The notes under the pieces were generated by a model. The model had not been told where the DNA came from, did not search any database, and saw only the letters and a list, made by a program, of their open reading frames with translations. DNA of 64,000 bases from Brachionus plicatilis (lineage: Eukaryota > Rotifera > Eurotatoria > Ploima > Brachionidae): the NCBI GenBank assembly GCA_010279815.1, contig QEOQ01000303.1, positions 995,567-1,059,566 of the forward strand. The letters are read 5' to 3'. Of this stretch, positions 38,859-50,146 are shown piece after piece (the stretch's first letter is position 1; each line of letters starts with the position of its first letter). Position numbers and translations under genes: made by a program.

Positions 38859-39351
38859 TTATTTATATTCATTTAATTTTTCTTTGATTTTTATGTATTT
38901 TTTTTCATTTTCTTGTTCGACAATCGGTTTTATTCTAACACTAGAAAATGTCGGTCGGTTAGCTTCATTCTCAGTCGTTATGAACTCTTGGATTATACTT
39001 ACTAGCGAACTTTCGATGTCTGATATTACAATTCCAGGTGGTTCATTTAAAATTTCTTTCGAGAGCAATCTTGCCAATAAATTGTACTTTTTTCTATTGG
39101 CCTCAACGCTGACTCTAATCACGCAGTTCACTTCAAACTATAAATAAGTTATTAATTTCATTATTTAATTAAATCACTGAATCAATTACCTCTTCAAAAT
39201 TTTGAAAGTCTATGCAGTTTTCTGTTAAAACATTACAAACTGATCCGAAATAAGAAGCTATTTTACCTGTGGTCTTTTCAATATTTATTTGTTCATTGAA
39301 TATTTGCACCTGAATGCATTGAAAAGATACTTTTTGCTTCCATGGTGCCAT
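38859..39351 (-). CDS. Uncharacterised 146-aa protein
   Basis: Two minus-strand exons, 39351-39190 and 39137-38859, separated by a 52-nt GT-AG intron and joined in phase. It begins MAPWKQKVSFQCIQ and continues through KTTGKIASYFGSVCNVLTEN, FEVNCVIRVSVEANRKKY, LLSKEILNEPPGIVISDIES and a charged C-terminus (EQENEKKYIKIKEKLNEYK). No signal peptide, TM segment or known motif is seen. The alternating hydrophobic pattern suggests a small alpha/beta fold. I do not recognise the family. A clean intron of the size typical for the window and an ATG in a good context support a real gene. The next gene (the Tc1-derived one) starts only 56 bp away in the other direction. Confidence 0.6.
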
Positions 39352-39407
39352 TTTAATATTTTTTAAATTTATTTAGAATCTAAATTTAGATAAATAAGTT
39401 TCAAAAT

Positions 39408-40471
39408 ATGAGCTTTAAACGAGAAAAAAGATTAAAAGTAAGCGAAATAATTCGAAAATTAAGCCTAAAAGGTTACAATGCAGTTGAAATACGTAAGAAA
39501 TTAGCTGATATTGTTCCAGAAGAATTTATTCCGACAATTAATGTATTGCTTATTTTTTTGTTTTATTAAACACTAAATTCATTATTTATAATTCTAGGGA
39601 TTAAGATGTCGAATTTATCGCTTTAAAAAAAACAATGTACATGGAATTCTGATTTTTTAAGCGAAAGTATTCGATAAAACAAAAAATTTCTACAGTTATT
39701 TAGAAATTTATTAGAGTTAGAAAAAAAACTTATTTTTTTTAATTTTATTTAATTTAATCAAATATATTATTAATTATTTAATTTATTAAGAATCAAATAG
39801 ACCAGTCTAATGGATTCAAGACTCCCAAAGAGATTTCAATTGAAATAAGAAATGTTTTTTCAATTTCTGTTAGCGAGAAAACTGTTTGCAGGTATCGAAG
39901 AGGTAATATTAAAACCAAAATAAAAAAAGAATTCAAAACTAATATATTTAAAAAATAAATGAAATATGTTTAGAGACGACTTAGATGCATGCCGATTCTA
40001 AATGATACAAAAATGCGACAAAGGCATAAGTTTTATAGTTTAAGACGATTTATTTTCACTGATGAAACGAAAATAGAGATAAATTTAAATCCTCGATATC
40101 ATAGTAGAAAAAAATCAGCAAAGCCTATTTGTGTTAGAAAAGGTGAAAAAAATTCTCTGAAACTGAATATCTGGGGTGCAGTCAGTTTCAATGGACCTTC
40201 AAATTTTTGCGTATGATTAAAGCTTGATAGATGATGAATTCTAATATTTTTTTAGCTTTTCACAACCAATTTAAACCAATACGCCTACATGTGGAGTGAA
40301 CTAAAGACATTTGTATGCAAAAAAAAGTGTAAAAGCTTAGATGATTTTAAAGAAGCAGTAAGAAACTTCGAAAAGACTTTAAATCAAACAAAATGTAGAA
40401 AATGTATAAGTCATTTAAAAAAAGTTTTAAATACTGTTGCTGACAATAATGGTCAATGGTCAAATGAGTGA
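39408..40471 (+). CDS. Tc1/mariner transposase-derived protein, catalytically incomplete
   Basis: Five exons can be joined into one open frame of 241 aa: 39408-39542, 39598-39636, 39791-39891, 39976-40210 and 40256-40471 (introns of 55, 154, 84 and 45 nt). The N-terminus has a Tc1-type helix-turn-helix (VSEIIRKLSLKGYNAVEIRK). A second one follows (KEISIEIRNVFSISVSEKTV, then CRRLRCM). Then FIFTDETKIEIN carries the first DDE aspartate and LNIWGAVSFNGPSNF matches the family WGxxSxxG strand. The stretch that should hold the second aspartate (QDNAxxH) is absent. The usual LNPIENVWSELK near the third acidic residue reads LNQYAYMWSELK. It is therefore not an active transposase. It may be a decayed element or a host-adopted DNA-binding protein. 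The third joint uses the second of two adjacent AG acceptors to stay in frame, which is the weakest point. Confidence 0.55.
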
Positions 40472-40602
40472 ACGTTTTTTATTCATATTAATTTAATACT
40501 AAAAATTAAATTAATAAAAAATTGTTTAAAAAAAATGATTTTTTATTTATTAATTTTTTTTTAATTTAGATAATAAATAACAATGAAAACAAAAAAAAAT
40601 TT

Positions 40603-41047
40603 TCAAATGATTGCTTAAATTAAACTATAATTTTTTTGAAGCACATGTTAAAAAGTTTAATTTTGAAGCACATGTTAAATAACGCTTTTTAATTTCATGG
40701 TGGCCTATGCTCATATAATTACATCGACACTTACATATACTTACACTTACTTATTTAATTTTTTCTTTACTTTTTTAAAATTAAATTAGCTTTTTTCTAA
40801 GATTTTAATTTTTTTATTTTTTAAATAAAAACTTGACTCAAATTTTATGCAACCGACGTTCATTGTTTTTGAAGAGAATTTCACGAGCTTTCCAAAAATG
40901 TGTTAAAAAAGCGTTATTTAACATGTGCTTCAAAATTAAACTTTTTAACATGTGCTTCAAAATTAAACTTTTTAACATGTGCTTCAAAATTAAACTTTTT
41001 AACATGTGCTTCAAAAAAATTATAGTTTAATCTTAGCAATCATTTGA
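40603..41047. mobile_element. Fold-back element with tandem repeats inside its arms
   Basis: The outer ends CAAATGATTGCT (from 40604) and AGCAATCATTTG (to 41046) are inverted copies, and the pairing continues through AAACTATAATTTTTTTGAAG. Each arm contains a 27-bp unit (AACATGTGCTTCAAAATTAA ACTTTTT in the right-arm sense): two copies in the left arm (about 40630-40690) and four in the right arm (about 40910-41010). The right array happens to be readable as a repeated NMCFKIKLF peptide, which is not a gene. The centre (40700-40900) is AT-rich. It lies just downstream of the Tc1-derived gene. Confidence 0.8.
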
Positions 41048-41109
41048 TATTTTGAAGATTTAAAAATTTAAAGAAAAAAATTATGTTAACATTAAAATCA
41101 ATTAGTTAT

Positions 41110-41992
41110 CTTGGATTTTTACCATATTAAAAAAAAAAATTTAAAAAGCAAATTTCGTTAAACTAATCATTGATTTTATGCTCGTTGGAGAAGAATTAAA
41201 TACAATTGGGAATTTTGAAGTCAATTTTGATGTCGATGCTGAATAAATTGATGACATTGAAGATTCTGATGTTGAAGGATTTGATGGCATTGAGGATGTT
41301 GATGATGAATTAGTCGATGCATCTGAAAATTAAATGATAACAATATAAATCAGAATAAACTTAATTCAAACAATTATTTTTTTTCTTAAGATTTTTTCAA
41401 TTAAGATCTTAAATTTTTTAAATCTCAAAGTCAAAAAATTGTCTCTAATCAAGTATGAAAACATTCATTTTATTATAAAAGCATATCTCGTTAATTATTT
41501 TCAATTACCTTGAATATTCTCTTAAATCCAATTAATATAAACACTTGTCTTAGTAAAAGCTCCACCATCATAACAGCTTTGAATAAAAGTTTGGAGAACC
41601 CAGCTTGAAATTCCTGCCAATTGCCATTTTTCATCTACTTTGACGACTAATGGGCCTCCTGAATCGCCAAAGCATATACTTTTACCTTTTTCGCCAGCAC
41701 AAATATTCACTGAAGAATCAAATAATGGCGGATCAAGAATTTGATATCTAAGCTCATAATCTCTCTAGTCTAGAATAATTGTCTCTGATTCCATTAAAGT
41801 ATTTGAATATAAAATACTTATGTATTGGGACAAATTTCCCCAACCAGTAGTCCAATTAATTTTATTAGTAAAATCATAATTTTGTTCTGGCAAACAAATT
41901 GGTATAATTTGATCTGAATAATCAACTGGAGACGTTGTGGTAATTATTTGTATAAAATTTAGGATATTAAATACCAGAAACTGATTTCTCAA
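41110..41992 (-). pseudogene. Chymotrypsin-like serine protease pseudogene
   Basis: The minus strand reads, from about 41992, SPVDYSDQIIPICLPEQ, then NWTTGWGNLS, then, after an in-frame TAG near 41767, NICAGEKGKSICFGDSGGPL with the catalytic serine, QLAGISSWV, and SCYDGGAFTKTSVYINWI. A second in-frame stop (TAA, near 41523) replaces the codon in WI-x-ENIQ. A putative intron follows, and the frame continues as a Ser/Thr-rich tail (about 41330-41140, DASTNSSSTSS). The N-terminal half with the catalytic His and Asp is not found and one usual cysteine is missing. Two stops and the missing half make it a pseudogene. Trypsin-like secreted proteases are the family; the original substrate cannot be told. 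Confidence 0.75.
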
Positions 41993-41999
41993 CGGAATA

Positions 42000-42839
42000 G
42001 CTAAAAAGCTAAATATTTGTATGTATAATAGTATTTAATATTATTATTCATTTAAAATTTAGAAAAAGTAATTTTGGAAAATAAAATAAAATAACATTAA
42101 GTCAAATTTGAAATCAATAGAAAGAATCGCTTTCTATCCGACTTTCACTATCTCTCTGTATTCATAAAAAAAATAAATAGTTTGAATAGGCACCAATCTG
42201 CCCCATACAAAACACTGATTCTTTATAGGTGCTTATTAATTTTTATCAATAATTAAATCAAATATTAATTTCCTCTAGTGTTGGGAAATGGAGTGACAGT
42301 GGCATTAAATGAGTCATTCTTTTTTGATGTTTAAGTGAAAAGGAACCTTACTTATTTAATACTTACTAATACTTACTTGGTGAAATTTTTTTATTTATTA
42401 AAAAATATCTATGAAGACGATCACTTTGAAGACGATACCATCAATGCTATGTTTTCTACTACTTCTACAACAATAATGTTAACAATGTTTGGTCCTAAAT
42501 AAATTCACCAATATAAATCAAGATTTGAAAACAATCGAAGAATTGACACAGAACTGGTTAATCAGTCAAACAAATGAAAAATGAAAGGCAAGTTAAGTCA
42601 AGTTGGATGAAAGTCATTCTAATGTATATAAAAGGCAAAATTAAATAGTGATTAAAAGGATTTGAGAATTTTTATTTCCGAAAACCTAAAACGGTCTACC
42701 TAAATTATCGCATGCATTTCATTTTGATAATTAAGAAGGCTGCACTTCAGTATAGGCTTAAATCAATTTTGATATCATACAATAATCATTTAAGTTAAAT
42801 CATTTGCAAATTTTAGTTGAGTTTCATCGATTTTTAATT
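42000..42839. other. Intergenic interval, no gene seen
   Basis: AT-rich DNA between the protease pseudogene and the retrotransposon fragments. No coding or repeat signal recognised. Confidence 0.5.
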
Positions 42840-43450
42840 TTTAAGGTTAATTAACAGGCTGGTGTCCTTGAAATGGAAGAACAGTTAAAACTTCTTTTAT
42901 TTAATTAAAATAAAATTTCTTCTATAGATTAAAAATTAATAATTGCTTATAGAATCATTTAAAAAAGTTAAACATTAAAATAATTAAAAATAACGATTAT
43001 TTTTAAAAGATTTTTTTTATTTAAAAAAAATTTTCGAATAAAAAGTAAATTTTTAACGAGGCGTTTCGATCAAATGGCCTTCTTCAGGTTTTTAGATTCT
43101 TTAATAAAGTTTTTGAATATATTTGAGTCATTTTTCTTTAATTTCAATTTAAAATTATCACGTAAATTTAAAAAAAAGAATTTTAAGCAAAAGATAACAT
43201 TCTTCTTAATATAATACGATTTTTTGACTGAAAAAAAACAATTAAAACGATTTATTTAAATAAAGCTACCTAAGCGACGCCTTCGGGCCTTGCTCTATCA
43301 GTAAACCCTGTTGTAGCTTATTACTATTATTATTATTTTATACTGAAAAGTATATAAACCATACTTTTCTAAAAAAAATTTCATATCATTAAAGTTATTA
43401 GCTTCAAATTTGAACTTAAATAATTTAAATATCAAAAAATAATAGCAAGA
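42840..43450 (-). mobile_element. Decayed non-LTR retrotransposon 3' end, copy B
   Basis: Blocks at 43120-43210 and 43325-43450 repeat those at 43790-43890 and 43890-43990 (shared words AAAAGATAACATTCTT, AACCATACTTTTCTA, TTATTAGCTTCAAATTTGAA). The block at 42845-42900 (GGTTAATTAACAGGCTGGTG) repeats 43636-43690. It therefore appears to be an older, more rearranged copy of the element next to it, with an unrelated GC-richer patch at 43265-43320 (GCGACGCCTTCGGGCC). Confidence 0.65.
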
Positions 43451-43629
43451 TGATGATAACAATTATAAAATAGTTTCTTCCTTTTATTTAACTTGTTTGT
43501 ATTTAGCATTTTTGTGAGTAGTATTAATGATAAACATGATAATAAAGGACATAAATAGTCACCTAGAAATTTCGTTTAAGACTTTCTCGTTATGATGTGA
43601 TCTCAGATGTAATCAATTTCAATTTCAAG

Positions 43630-44100
43630 TTTCAAGGTTAATCAACAGGCTGGTGCCCTTGTTATAAAAGACCGATTAACGCTTCTTTTATATCAGTCTT
43701 GTATAATAGAATCCAAGTGTTTTTTCATCATTTGCTGTTTTTGATGCTGTTCAATCAGATTCTTACTATTCCTTAAATTATATTTAAAATTTCTTGAGTT
43801 ATTTTTTTTCAATTTCAATCTTAAATTTTCAGGTGAATTATTAAAAAAAAAAGAATTTTATAGGTAAAAGACAACATTCTTTCAAGTATTCTATGCTGAA
43901 ATGCATATAAACCACACTTTTCTAGAAAAGTTATTAGCTTCAAATTTAAACTTAAATAATATAAATATTGAAAAATTATAACTTTTAGCTTGTTTAATAA
44001 TTGTCTCTTTTGAAAAATGGCACAAGAGAGTGGAACAGTAATCAAAATAAGGCAAAATTAACGTCTTAGAAAACTGTTTTCTCACACAAGTTGACAGATA
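43630..44100 (-). mobile_element. Non-LTR retrotransposon fragment (reverse transcriptase C-terminal part), copy A
   Basis: The minus strand from about 44085 encodes KTLILPYFDYCSTLLCHFSK, which matches the conserved PxxDYCS block found after the catalytic core of LINE reverse transcriptases. After a frameshift it continues as CGLYAFQHRILERMLSFTYKI, another typical LINE RT C-terminal block. The downstream motif (plus-strand GGTTAATCAACAGGCTGGTGCCCTTG at 43636) is probably its 3' end. Truncated and frameshifted, so inactive. Confidence 0.75.
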
Positions 44101-44178
44101 GAAAAGGTTCTTGATACTGAATAATTTTTTATTTACAACTAATGAGATACTACAAGCAAGTTTTGAAAAGTTCAGATT

Positions 44179-44539
44179 TTGGGGCTGTGAAATTCATTTC
44201 AATTCGATCGTTTCAATTCAAAAATATTTGAATGACTTTTTTACTATAAGGAATAATTTAGTTCTGTAAAATGCTTAATGTTTAAGCAACTTTGCTTAAT
44301 CTGAAAATATATGTCTGCAAAAACTCTGCAAAGTTAGTGCACAATTGATTTTGAATACTTTTTAATGGCGTGCAAAATGCATAAAATTACAGAGTATTTT
44401 GCAGACCTATTTTACTGAATTAAGCAAATTTGCTTGTTATTAAGCATTTTATAGAACTAAATTTTCTTTTTTAGTATAAAAGTTATTCAAGTTTTTCTGA
44501 ATTGAAAAGATCGAATTGAAACGAACTTCACAACCCCTC
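44179..44539. mobile_element. Fold-back element of about 360 bp
   Basis: The left arm (GGGGCTGTGAAATTCATTTC AATTCGATCGTTTCAATTC, from 44181) pairs with the right arm ending at 44537 with a handful of mismatches. Inner blocks AGTTCTGTAAAATGCTTAA and TTAAGCATTTTATAGAACT pair again. The centre holds TCTGCAAAAACTCTGCAAAG, a motif also found inside the inverted-repeat elements at 61.2-61.4 and 62.2-62.5 kb, suggesting a family. No ORF. Confidence 0.8.
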
Positions 44540-44544
44540 AGATT

Positions 44545-44844
44545 TTGATCAATTTTAAAACCCAAAAGGCTTATTTCATTTCTACAGAGATGTATAAATT
44601 CAGGAATATTTGTTTTTTTATTCGAGAAGATCCAGCTAAATTATATATAGTGGAGCTAAATCTCTATCTTCCACTTTTAGATCGATTTTTTAGCAAACCG
44701 AGTGCTACTTGGGCGTACAGTCATTGCAATAATCCAGAAATCAGACAAACTATCGAATACCTTTTTGCAGCCAACAATACTTTAGCAACATTTCCTTTAT
44801 TTGTATCTACGGATAACGTTACGGAAAGTTCGTTGACATTTTGA
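44545..44844 (+). CDS. Doubtful 99-aa ORF
   Basis: An uninterrupted ORF right after the fold-back element. Its second half (YLPLLDRFFSKPSATWAYSH and EIRQTIEYLFAANNTLATFP) has a more protein-like composition than most AT-rich random ORFs here. No family is recognised, no splice partner is evident, and it may be a relic exon or chance. Confidence 0.2.
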   Translation: MINFKTQKAYFISTEMYKFRNICFFIREDPAKLYIVELNLYLPLLDRFFSKPSATWAYSHCNNPEIRQTIEYLFAANNTLATFPLFVSTDNVTESSLTF

Positions 44845-45226
44845 TTTTCTCATATCAAAATTTTCTCAAGAAAAATATCATTTTATTAGCAGGAAAAGCA
44901 TCTATTTTATTTTATTTGGAATTTTATTTTATTGAGCGCAGAATGAATAATCTTGTATTTATTTATTATGATAAATAAAACTTATAATATTTTTTAAAAT
45001 AAAATAATTACAAAAAATTTGAATCTAATCAATTTACAAGTAATTTTATCTCAAAGTGATGTAAGGAAACAAATGCTTCTAAAATTTAACTTAAATTGCA
45101 AATATTTAGTCTTAGTATAATCAAAATGCATTCACTTTCAAAAAAATTTCATAATTGAAATAAATAAATGATCAAAAATAAAATAAATTTATTGAAATAT
45201 TTAGCTTTTCTTATCAAATAATAAAA

Positions 45227-47636
45227 ATGACGACAAGAGCTATCAAAAAATTGGTCAAAAAAGACGATCTAAAAGATCTACAGCTAAAATTAAACAAAAA
45301 ATCAGAATCAGAAGAATCTGAAGAAGAAAATTTTGTTCCAAGAAACAAATTTGATTTAGTATTTAAAAAATTAGTAATTTAATTTTTAAATAACCTATTT
45401 TTAAAAAAAGCTTGACGAACAACCTGACTTTGATGAAAATGATGAAAATCAATCTAGTGAAGAATCTTTAAAAAAAGAAGAGACTTCAAAAGTTTCAATC
45501 AAAAAAAAAAAGAAAAAATCAAAAGGCAAACGCGGAAATGATTTAATGAACAATTTTAAATTTGTGAGCACCAACATCGAAGAAGAAAACGCAACTCTAG
45601 AAGAATTAAGCCATCTAACTTTAAATTCTGAATCTGCTTTATCGCCATATGAAAATGCCAAAATACGTCGTTTGTTTAAAATTGAATCTAAATACTTAAA
45701 CTCGGATAGCGAAATGATTAGAATGTTTGGAGCAAAAATTGTCCAGGCCGAACGAAATGCTCAGTCAGATCAACTTTTTTTTAAATTAAACAATAAAAAG
45801 CTAATTTTCATTTATTAGGAATCCCAGAACTGGTAGAAGACCAATGAACAGGTTTAAAAACAATGCCATAGTAAGTATGAAGCCTACATGGCCACAGTTT
45901 ACCAAAGAAGGTACTTTGGACACCAAGGAATAAACATTAATTTTTTATTTAATTATTTTTTAAAAAGGTTTGTCAATGAAAATTCTAAAAGAGTCTGATT
46001 CATCGAATAAAACAATCGAATTCACTTTTGAGCATAGCAAAGAATACCAACAGGTTCAATTTAAGTTTGTAGATGCTGTAGAAAGTTTGGACCATAATAA
46101 TATAATGGTACCGCGAAAAAAAAAATTTTTACCAATTTTTAATCATATTTTAATAACAATAGAATATTTTACAATTAAATCGCTACCATATTGACTCATT
46201 AATTCAATTGAGTGACATTAGCAGAATTCATGATGACACCCAAATGGCAGCCGATTTGATAGAAAGAGCCTTGTTTGCTTTCCAAAATTCATTTCATCCT
46301 TCTTTCAAATTTACCTCAAATTTGGCCACAACATCTGGTCAGATTTATAAAATTGACTATAACCGAGTTGAGAATCGAGGATTCTTTATTAGCTTGTTCA
46401 AGCAGATTTTGTATGTCGGCGGTAAAGCATGTTATCGTACTTCTCTAGAACTATGCAAACTCTTGCTAAGTTTGGACATTCAAGGTGATCCTTTAGGAGT
46501 AATTTTACTCATTGATTTTTATGCAATAAGATCTTCTCAATACGAATACTTGATTGAATTCTATGAAACTTTCAATGATCTTAAACACTTAAATCTGATG
46601 CCCAATATGTTGATGTCATACGCGCTAGCTCATTTTTATCTCTATAACAAAAACCAGAATACCGATAATTTGGAAAAAGCAAACAAGGCTTTGACTGAAG
46701 CGTTGCTTAGATTTCCAGGTGTTTTAATGACTTTGCTGGATAAATGTAGCATAGCTCCAGATAAACAAGTTGAATCGCATAAATATTTTGCCAAAACTTC
46801 CCATTTAAGGTAAATTGGACCAAAAATGAGTGAGAACTTGAAAAAAATACATTTTTTTTTAAAGAATGCCTGAAGGTCTTAAATATTTAATTAATTTATA
46901 TGTGACCAGAATGCACTACGAATGGAAGATCTCCGAAAATCTTTTATGGCTAGAGCAGACAGTCAAGAGCATCATAGAAGATGAAAAAAAACACGAAAAT
47001 TTTTTCAATCAATGCAGAAATAAGTAAGGTCTAAAAAAATTTCAAAAAATTTAACTTCTTCTTTTTGAATATTTAAGAACAAACTCATTGTTTTCTAAAG
47101 TCCCCCCAAATCTTTACAGGCATTTGATTCTTTCTGATTTGAAAGAAGTAGCAGTGCACCTACCACCCGTAAAATTTTAATAAAATAAATTGGACTAAAT
47201 TGGCAAACATTATTTAACAAAAATCTAAGGAATATGCTTCAACAGCAACTTACACATTCGATCCGATTCCGCCCAAGAATTCAATAGTATCTTACACCAG
47301 GCCCCAAAGGTTCTTGTTAAATAACATATAATTTTATCATGTTATTTAAAAATTTTGTTTTCTAGAGCAGAATATGCACGAACAGCTACGAACACAGAGA
47401 GCTTGTTCACTTTTTTTCAATCACTACTACCAACTTTCAATGCACAAGATTTGAATAGACCTCCTAGGAACAATGAGGAAAATAACGCAGTTGGAGGGGA
47501 AGGTAATCGAGGATTTGATATCAATCAAATGGTAGAGCGTTTGAGAGAGTTTTTAGTAAATATTGAGCAAAATTTTCCAGCCACAAGGCAAATTGATTTT
47601 GAAGAAAATCAATACGAAGAAGAAGAATTTGATTGA
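45227..47636 (+). CDS. TCF25: TCF25 (NULP1/Rqc1), ribosome quality-control factor
   Basis: Nine exons: 45227-45358, 45411-45763, 45819-45910, 45968-46107, 46163-46809, 46865-47023, 47078-47168, 47230-47309 and 47366-47636, giving 654 aa in phase throughout. TCF25/Rqc1 works with Listerin and NEMF on stalled 60S subunits and promotes K48-linked ubiquitination of nascent chains. Visible landmarks: RAIKKLVKK start, acidic and poly-Lys N-terminal region, MKPTWPQFTKEGLSMKIL, FEHSKEYQQVQFKFVDAVES, the helical repeat core (YHIDSLIQLSDISRIHDDTQ, LIERALFAFQNSFHPSF, NRGFFISLFKQ, LELCKLLLSLD, LLIDFYAIRSSQYEYLIEF, RFPGVLMTLLDKC), and FFQSLLPTF near the C-terminus, which ends in acidic residues. All introns are 52-61 nt. 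All blocks occur in the same order as in the vertebrate protein. Confidence 0.95.
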
Positions 47637-50146
47637 AATTTTAAATTCTAAAACGCTTTAATAAAATTTTTATTTAAAATACATTTTTAACCAAACGATG
47701 TCTTTTGGTATTTAAATACAATAGTGTTAAAATAAAATTAAATATAATAGTGCTAAAATAAAATAAATATGCTTTATTAAATTTTATTTACTATCGATAA
47801 ATAACGAAAAAAACATTAATTTATTTTATGAGAGCGAGAATAGCTGGGGTTGTATTTTTTCGAAAATTAAATTTAGATTAACCTTATTTTTTTTACAAAC
47901 GCTCTAAGTCAAACCAGAATCAAAAACTTCCATATTTCAAATTAAATATGCCCAACAAGTATATGTTTAATGCCAGGCGAAATTTTTTTTAAAAAAATCA
48001 TTCAAGATTTTATTAATCTTTAAAGATTTTTTATTTTATTTAGCTTGCCGATTTATCTAAAGGATAAATCAAATGCTATTTATTACTTTCTATTTAGATA
48101 AAAATCTAAAATAAATGGCCAAAATAAAATCATTTTAAATCAAATTTAATACTTCTAATAACAGCGAGAAAATGAATTTTATCGCTTCAAAAATTGAATA
48201 TTCAAATTATTTATTGCGTAATCGAACTTTATCTGCTGAATTATCAGAGTATTCTTAAATCCAGAAGGAGCATTATCAAAAAAGTTCTGAAATTTTTTTA
48301 AATGACTCTGTGTAGTTCTAATAATTTTCAATTTATCATTATTAATATCCGACTCGTATAAATCAATAGTCGGTTCAAGAATAGTTTTTAGAATTAATCT
48401 AATTTTGATATGAAATGGTTTTAAGATATTTTAAATTTTGTAATTTTGTTTTTTTTGACATAGAAATCTAATTAATTTGCATTCAAAAATAAAAAAAAGC
48501 CTAAAATACTGATTAATCGATTTTCGGTTTCCTGTTCAACAACCAGGATGACAACGACATAAAATTCAAAATCTACCGTATACTTATTCTAAAATTTCAT
48601 TCCCTAAAATCACTCAACTAAATATTCAATATAACTAATCAGGAAATTTTTTCAAGTCCTTATATTTTTTTAACAACTTTGTAAATTAAATTTATTGGAA
48701 ATAAAATTACAAACATATCAATAGATAATTTTTTAATATATTTTAGTTGATTTTTTAACTTTCAAAAGGGTAATTTTAAAAATACAATGTTAATTTTTGT
48801 GTTAAAAAATTAATTTTAAAATCAATTTTTTTTCAAAGAGGATATTGATAATTTAAATTTAATTTTTTTGGATTAATTTAAAAAACATAATTTTCCAATC
48901 ATTAAAAATTCTCATTTAGGTCATGTATATTCTAGTGTCTCCAAATTATTACTTTTTTGATTTCAATTTAAAAGACTTAATCTTTTCAATTTATGTCTCA
49001 AAGTTTAAAATTGGGTTAGTTCGGTATCTGTTTAATTTTTACTAAGTAATGAAAGTAAATAATTTATACAATTTACTTAAGTATTTTTCTGTTTTCAAAT
49101 AGGTACTCGAAAAAAATCAAAATTGAAGATCTTCTTTAAATTAAATAATTTATTCTAATGACTAGCAAATTTTGATAAGTCGAATTATCGAAGGGTAAAT
49201 AGTCTGATATATTTTGATAATCAAGAGCTAAAAAGATGCAAATTTTTTTTCTGAAATCAATGAGAATTTCAAATCTTTCAAACGAATGTATTAATTAATA
49301 CTTTTAATTTAGTTTTTGTATACAATAAATAGATGAAGTAGATTTATGGTAGTAAACAAACAAACAAACTTTTGAATCAGTATTGAACAGATAAGTTGAA
49401 TGTTGTTTATTTTAATGCAAAACGAAACAAAAATTTAAATTATCAAAATCGTATAATATAAAATTTTAACTTAAGTCTTATACAAACAGTATTTATCTTA
49501 ATTATCTGAATTATTTAAATTCAGGCAAATATCAGTATCGATTCAATATTTTTACTAAATTTTTATTAAACATGTCAAATTCAAGTTTTTTCAAATAGAA
49601 TTAGGCATTAGAATTTAATTTAAATATTTTTTTTTGATCTTTTTCAAATATTATCATCGTCTTTATGAGAAAAAAGCGTGTTTTGCTCTATGGCTTAGAA
49701 ATTTAAGTAAATTAATTCTGGAAACTAGGGATTTTTCATTCATAAACTAGCTAAAAACTATTTGCTTGCTGAATGTACGATCAAAGTTCTATAAAACCTA
49801 GCTTTATTAGCATTTTTAGCTTCAGTAAGCAATCTTAGGGGAATTTAAATTGTTTTTTTTAATTAGACAAAATTTTCTTTTATCAAAGAACAAGTAAAAT
49901 TTTATGTCTATTTTTCTTCAATTCGATGCAGAAAATAAATGTTACTTAATAAAATCATCATCTTAGCTTGAAAAATACTAAAAGAGAAAATGCAAATTAA
50001 TTTGTCCAGGATAAATCATTTAAAAAAGTCAACAGCCATAAAATAATTAAAATTTATCTAATTAAATTTATTCTTAGCTTGTTAAAGAATATTTGCAAAA
50101 TAATGAAATCATTAAAATTCAAATATTTAAAATGATATCATATCAT
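47637..50146. other. Intergenic interval, no gene seen
   Basis: AT-rich DNA after TCF25. AATAAA-type signals near 47660 and 47735 may serve the TCF25 transcript. No coding, tRNA or repeat signal recognised. Confidence 0.5.

Noticed and set aside
40833..41030. ORF with repeated NMCFKIKLF peptide
   Set aside because: It is a translation of the 27-bp tandem array in the fold-back arm; period is a multiple of three, so the frame stays open by chance.
41171..41340. Acidic plus-strand reading frame rich in Asp/Glu with one stop
   Set aside because: The opposite strand gives the Ser/Thr-rich tail in phase with the protease pseudogene, which explains it better.
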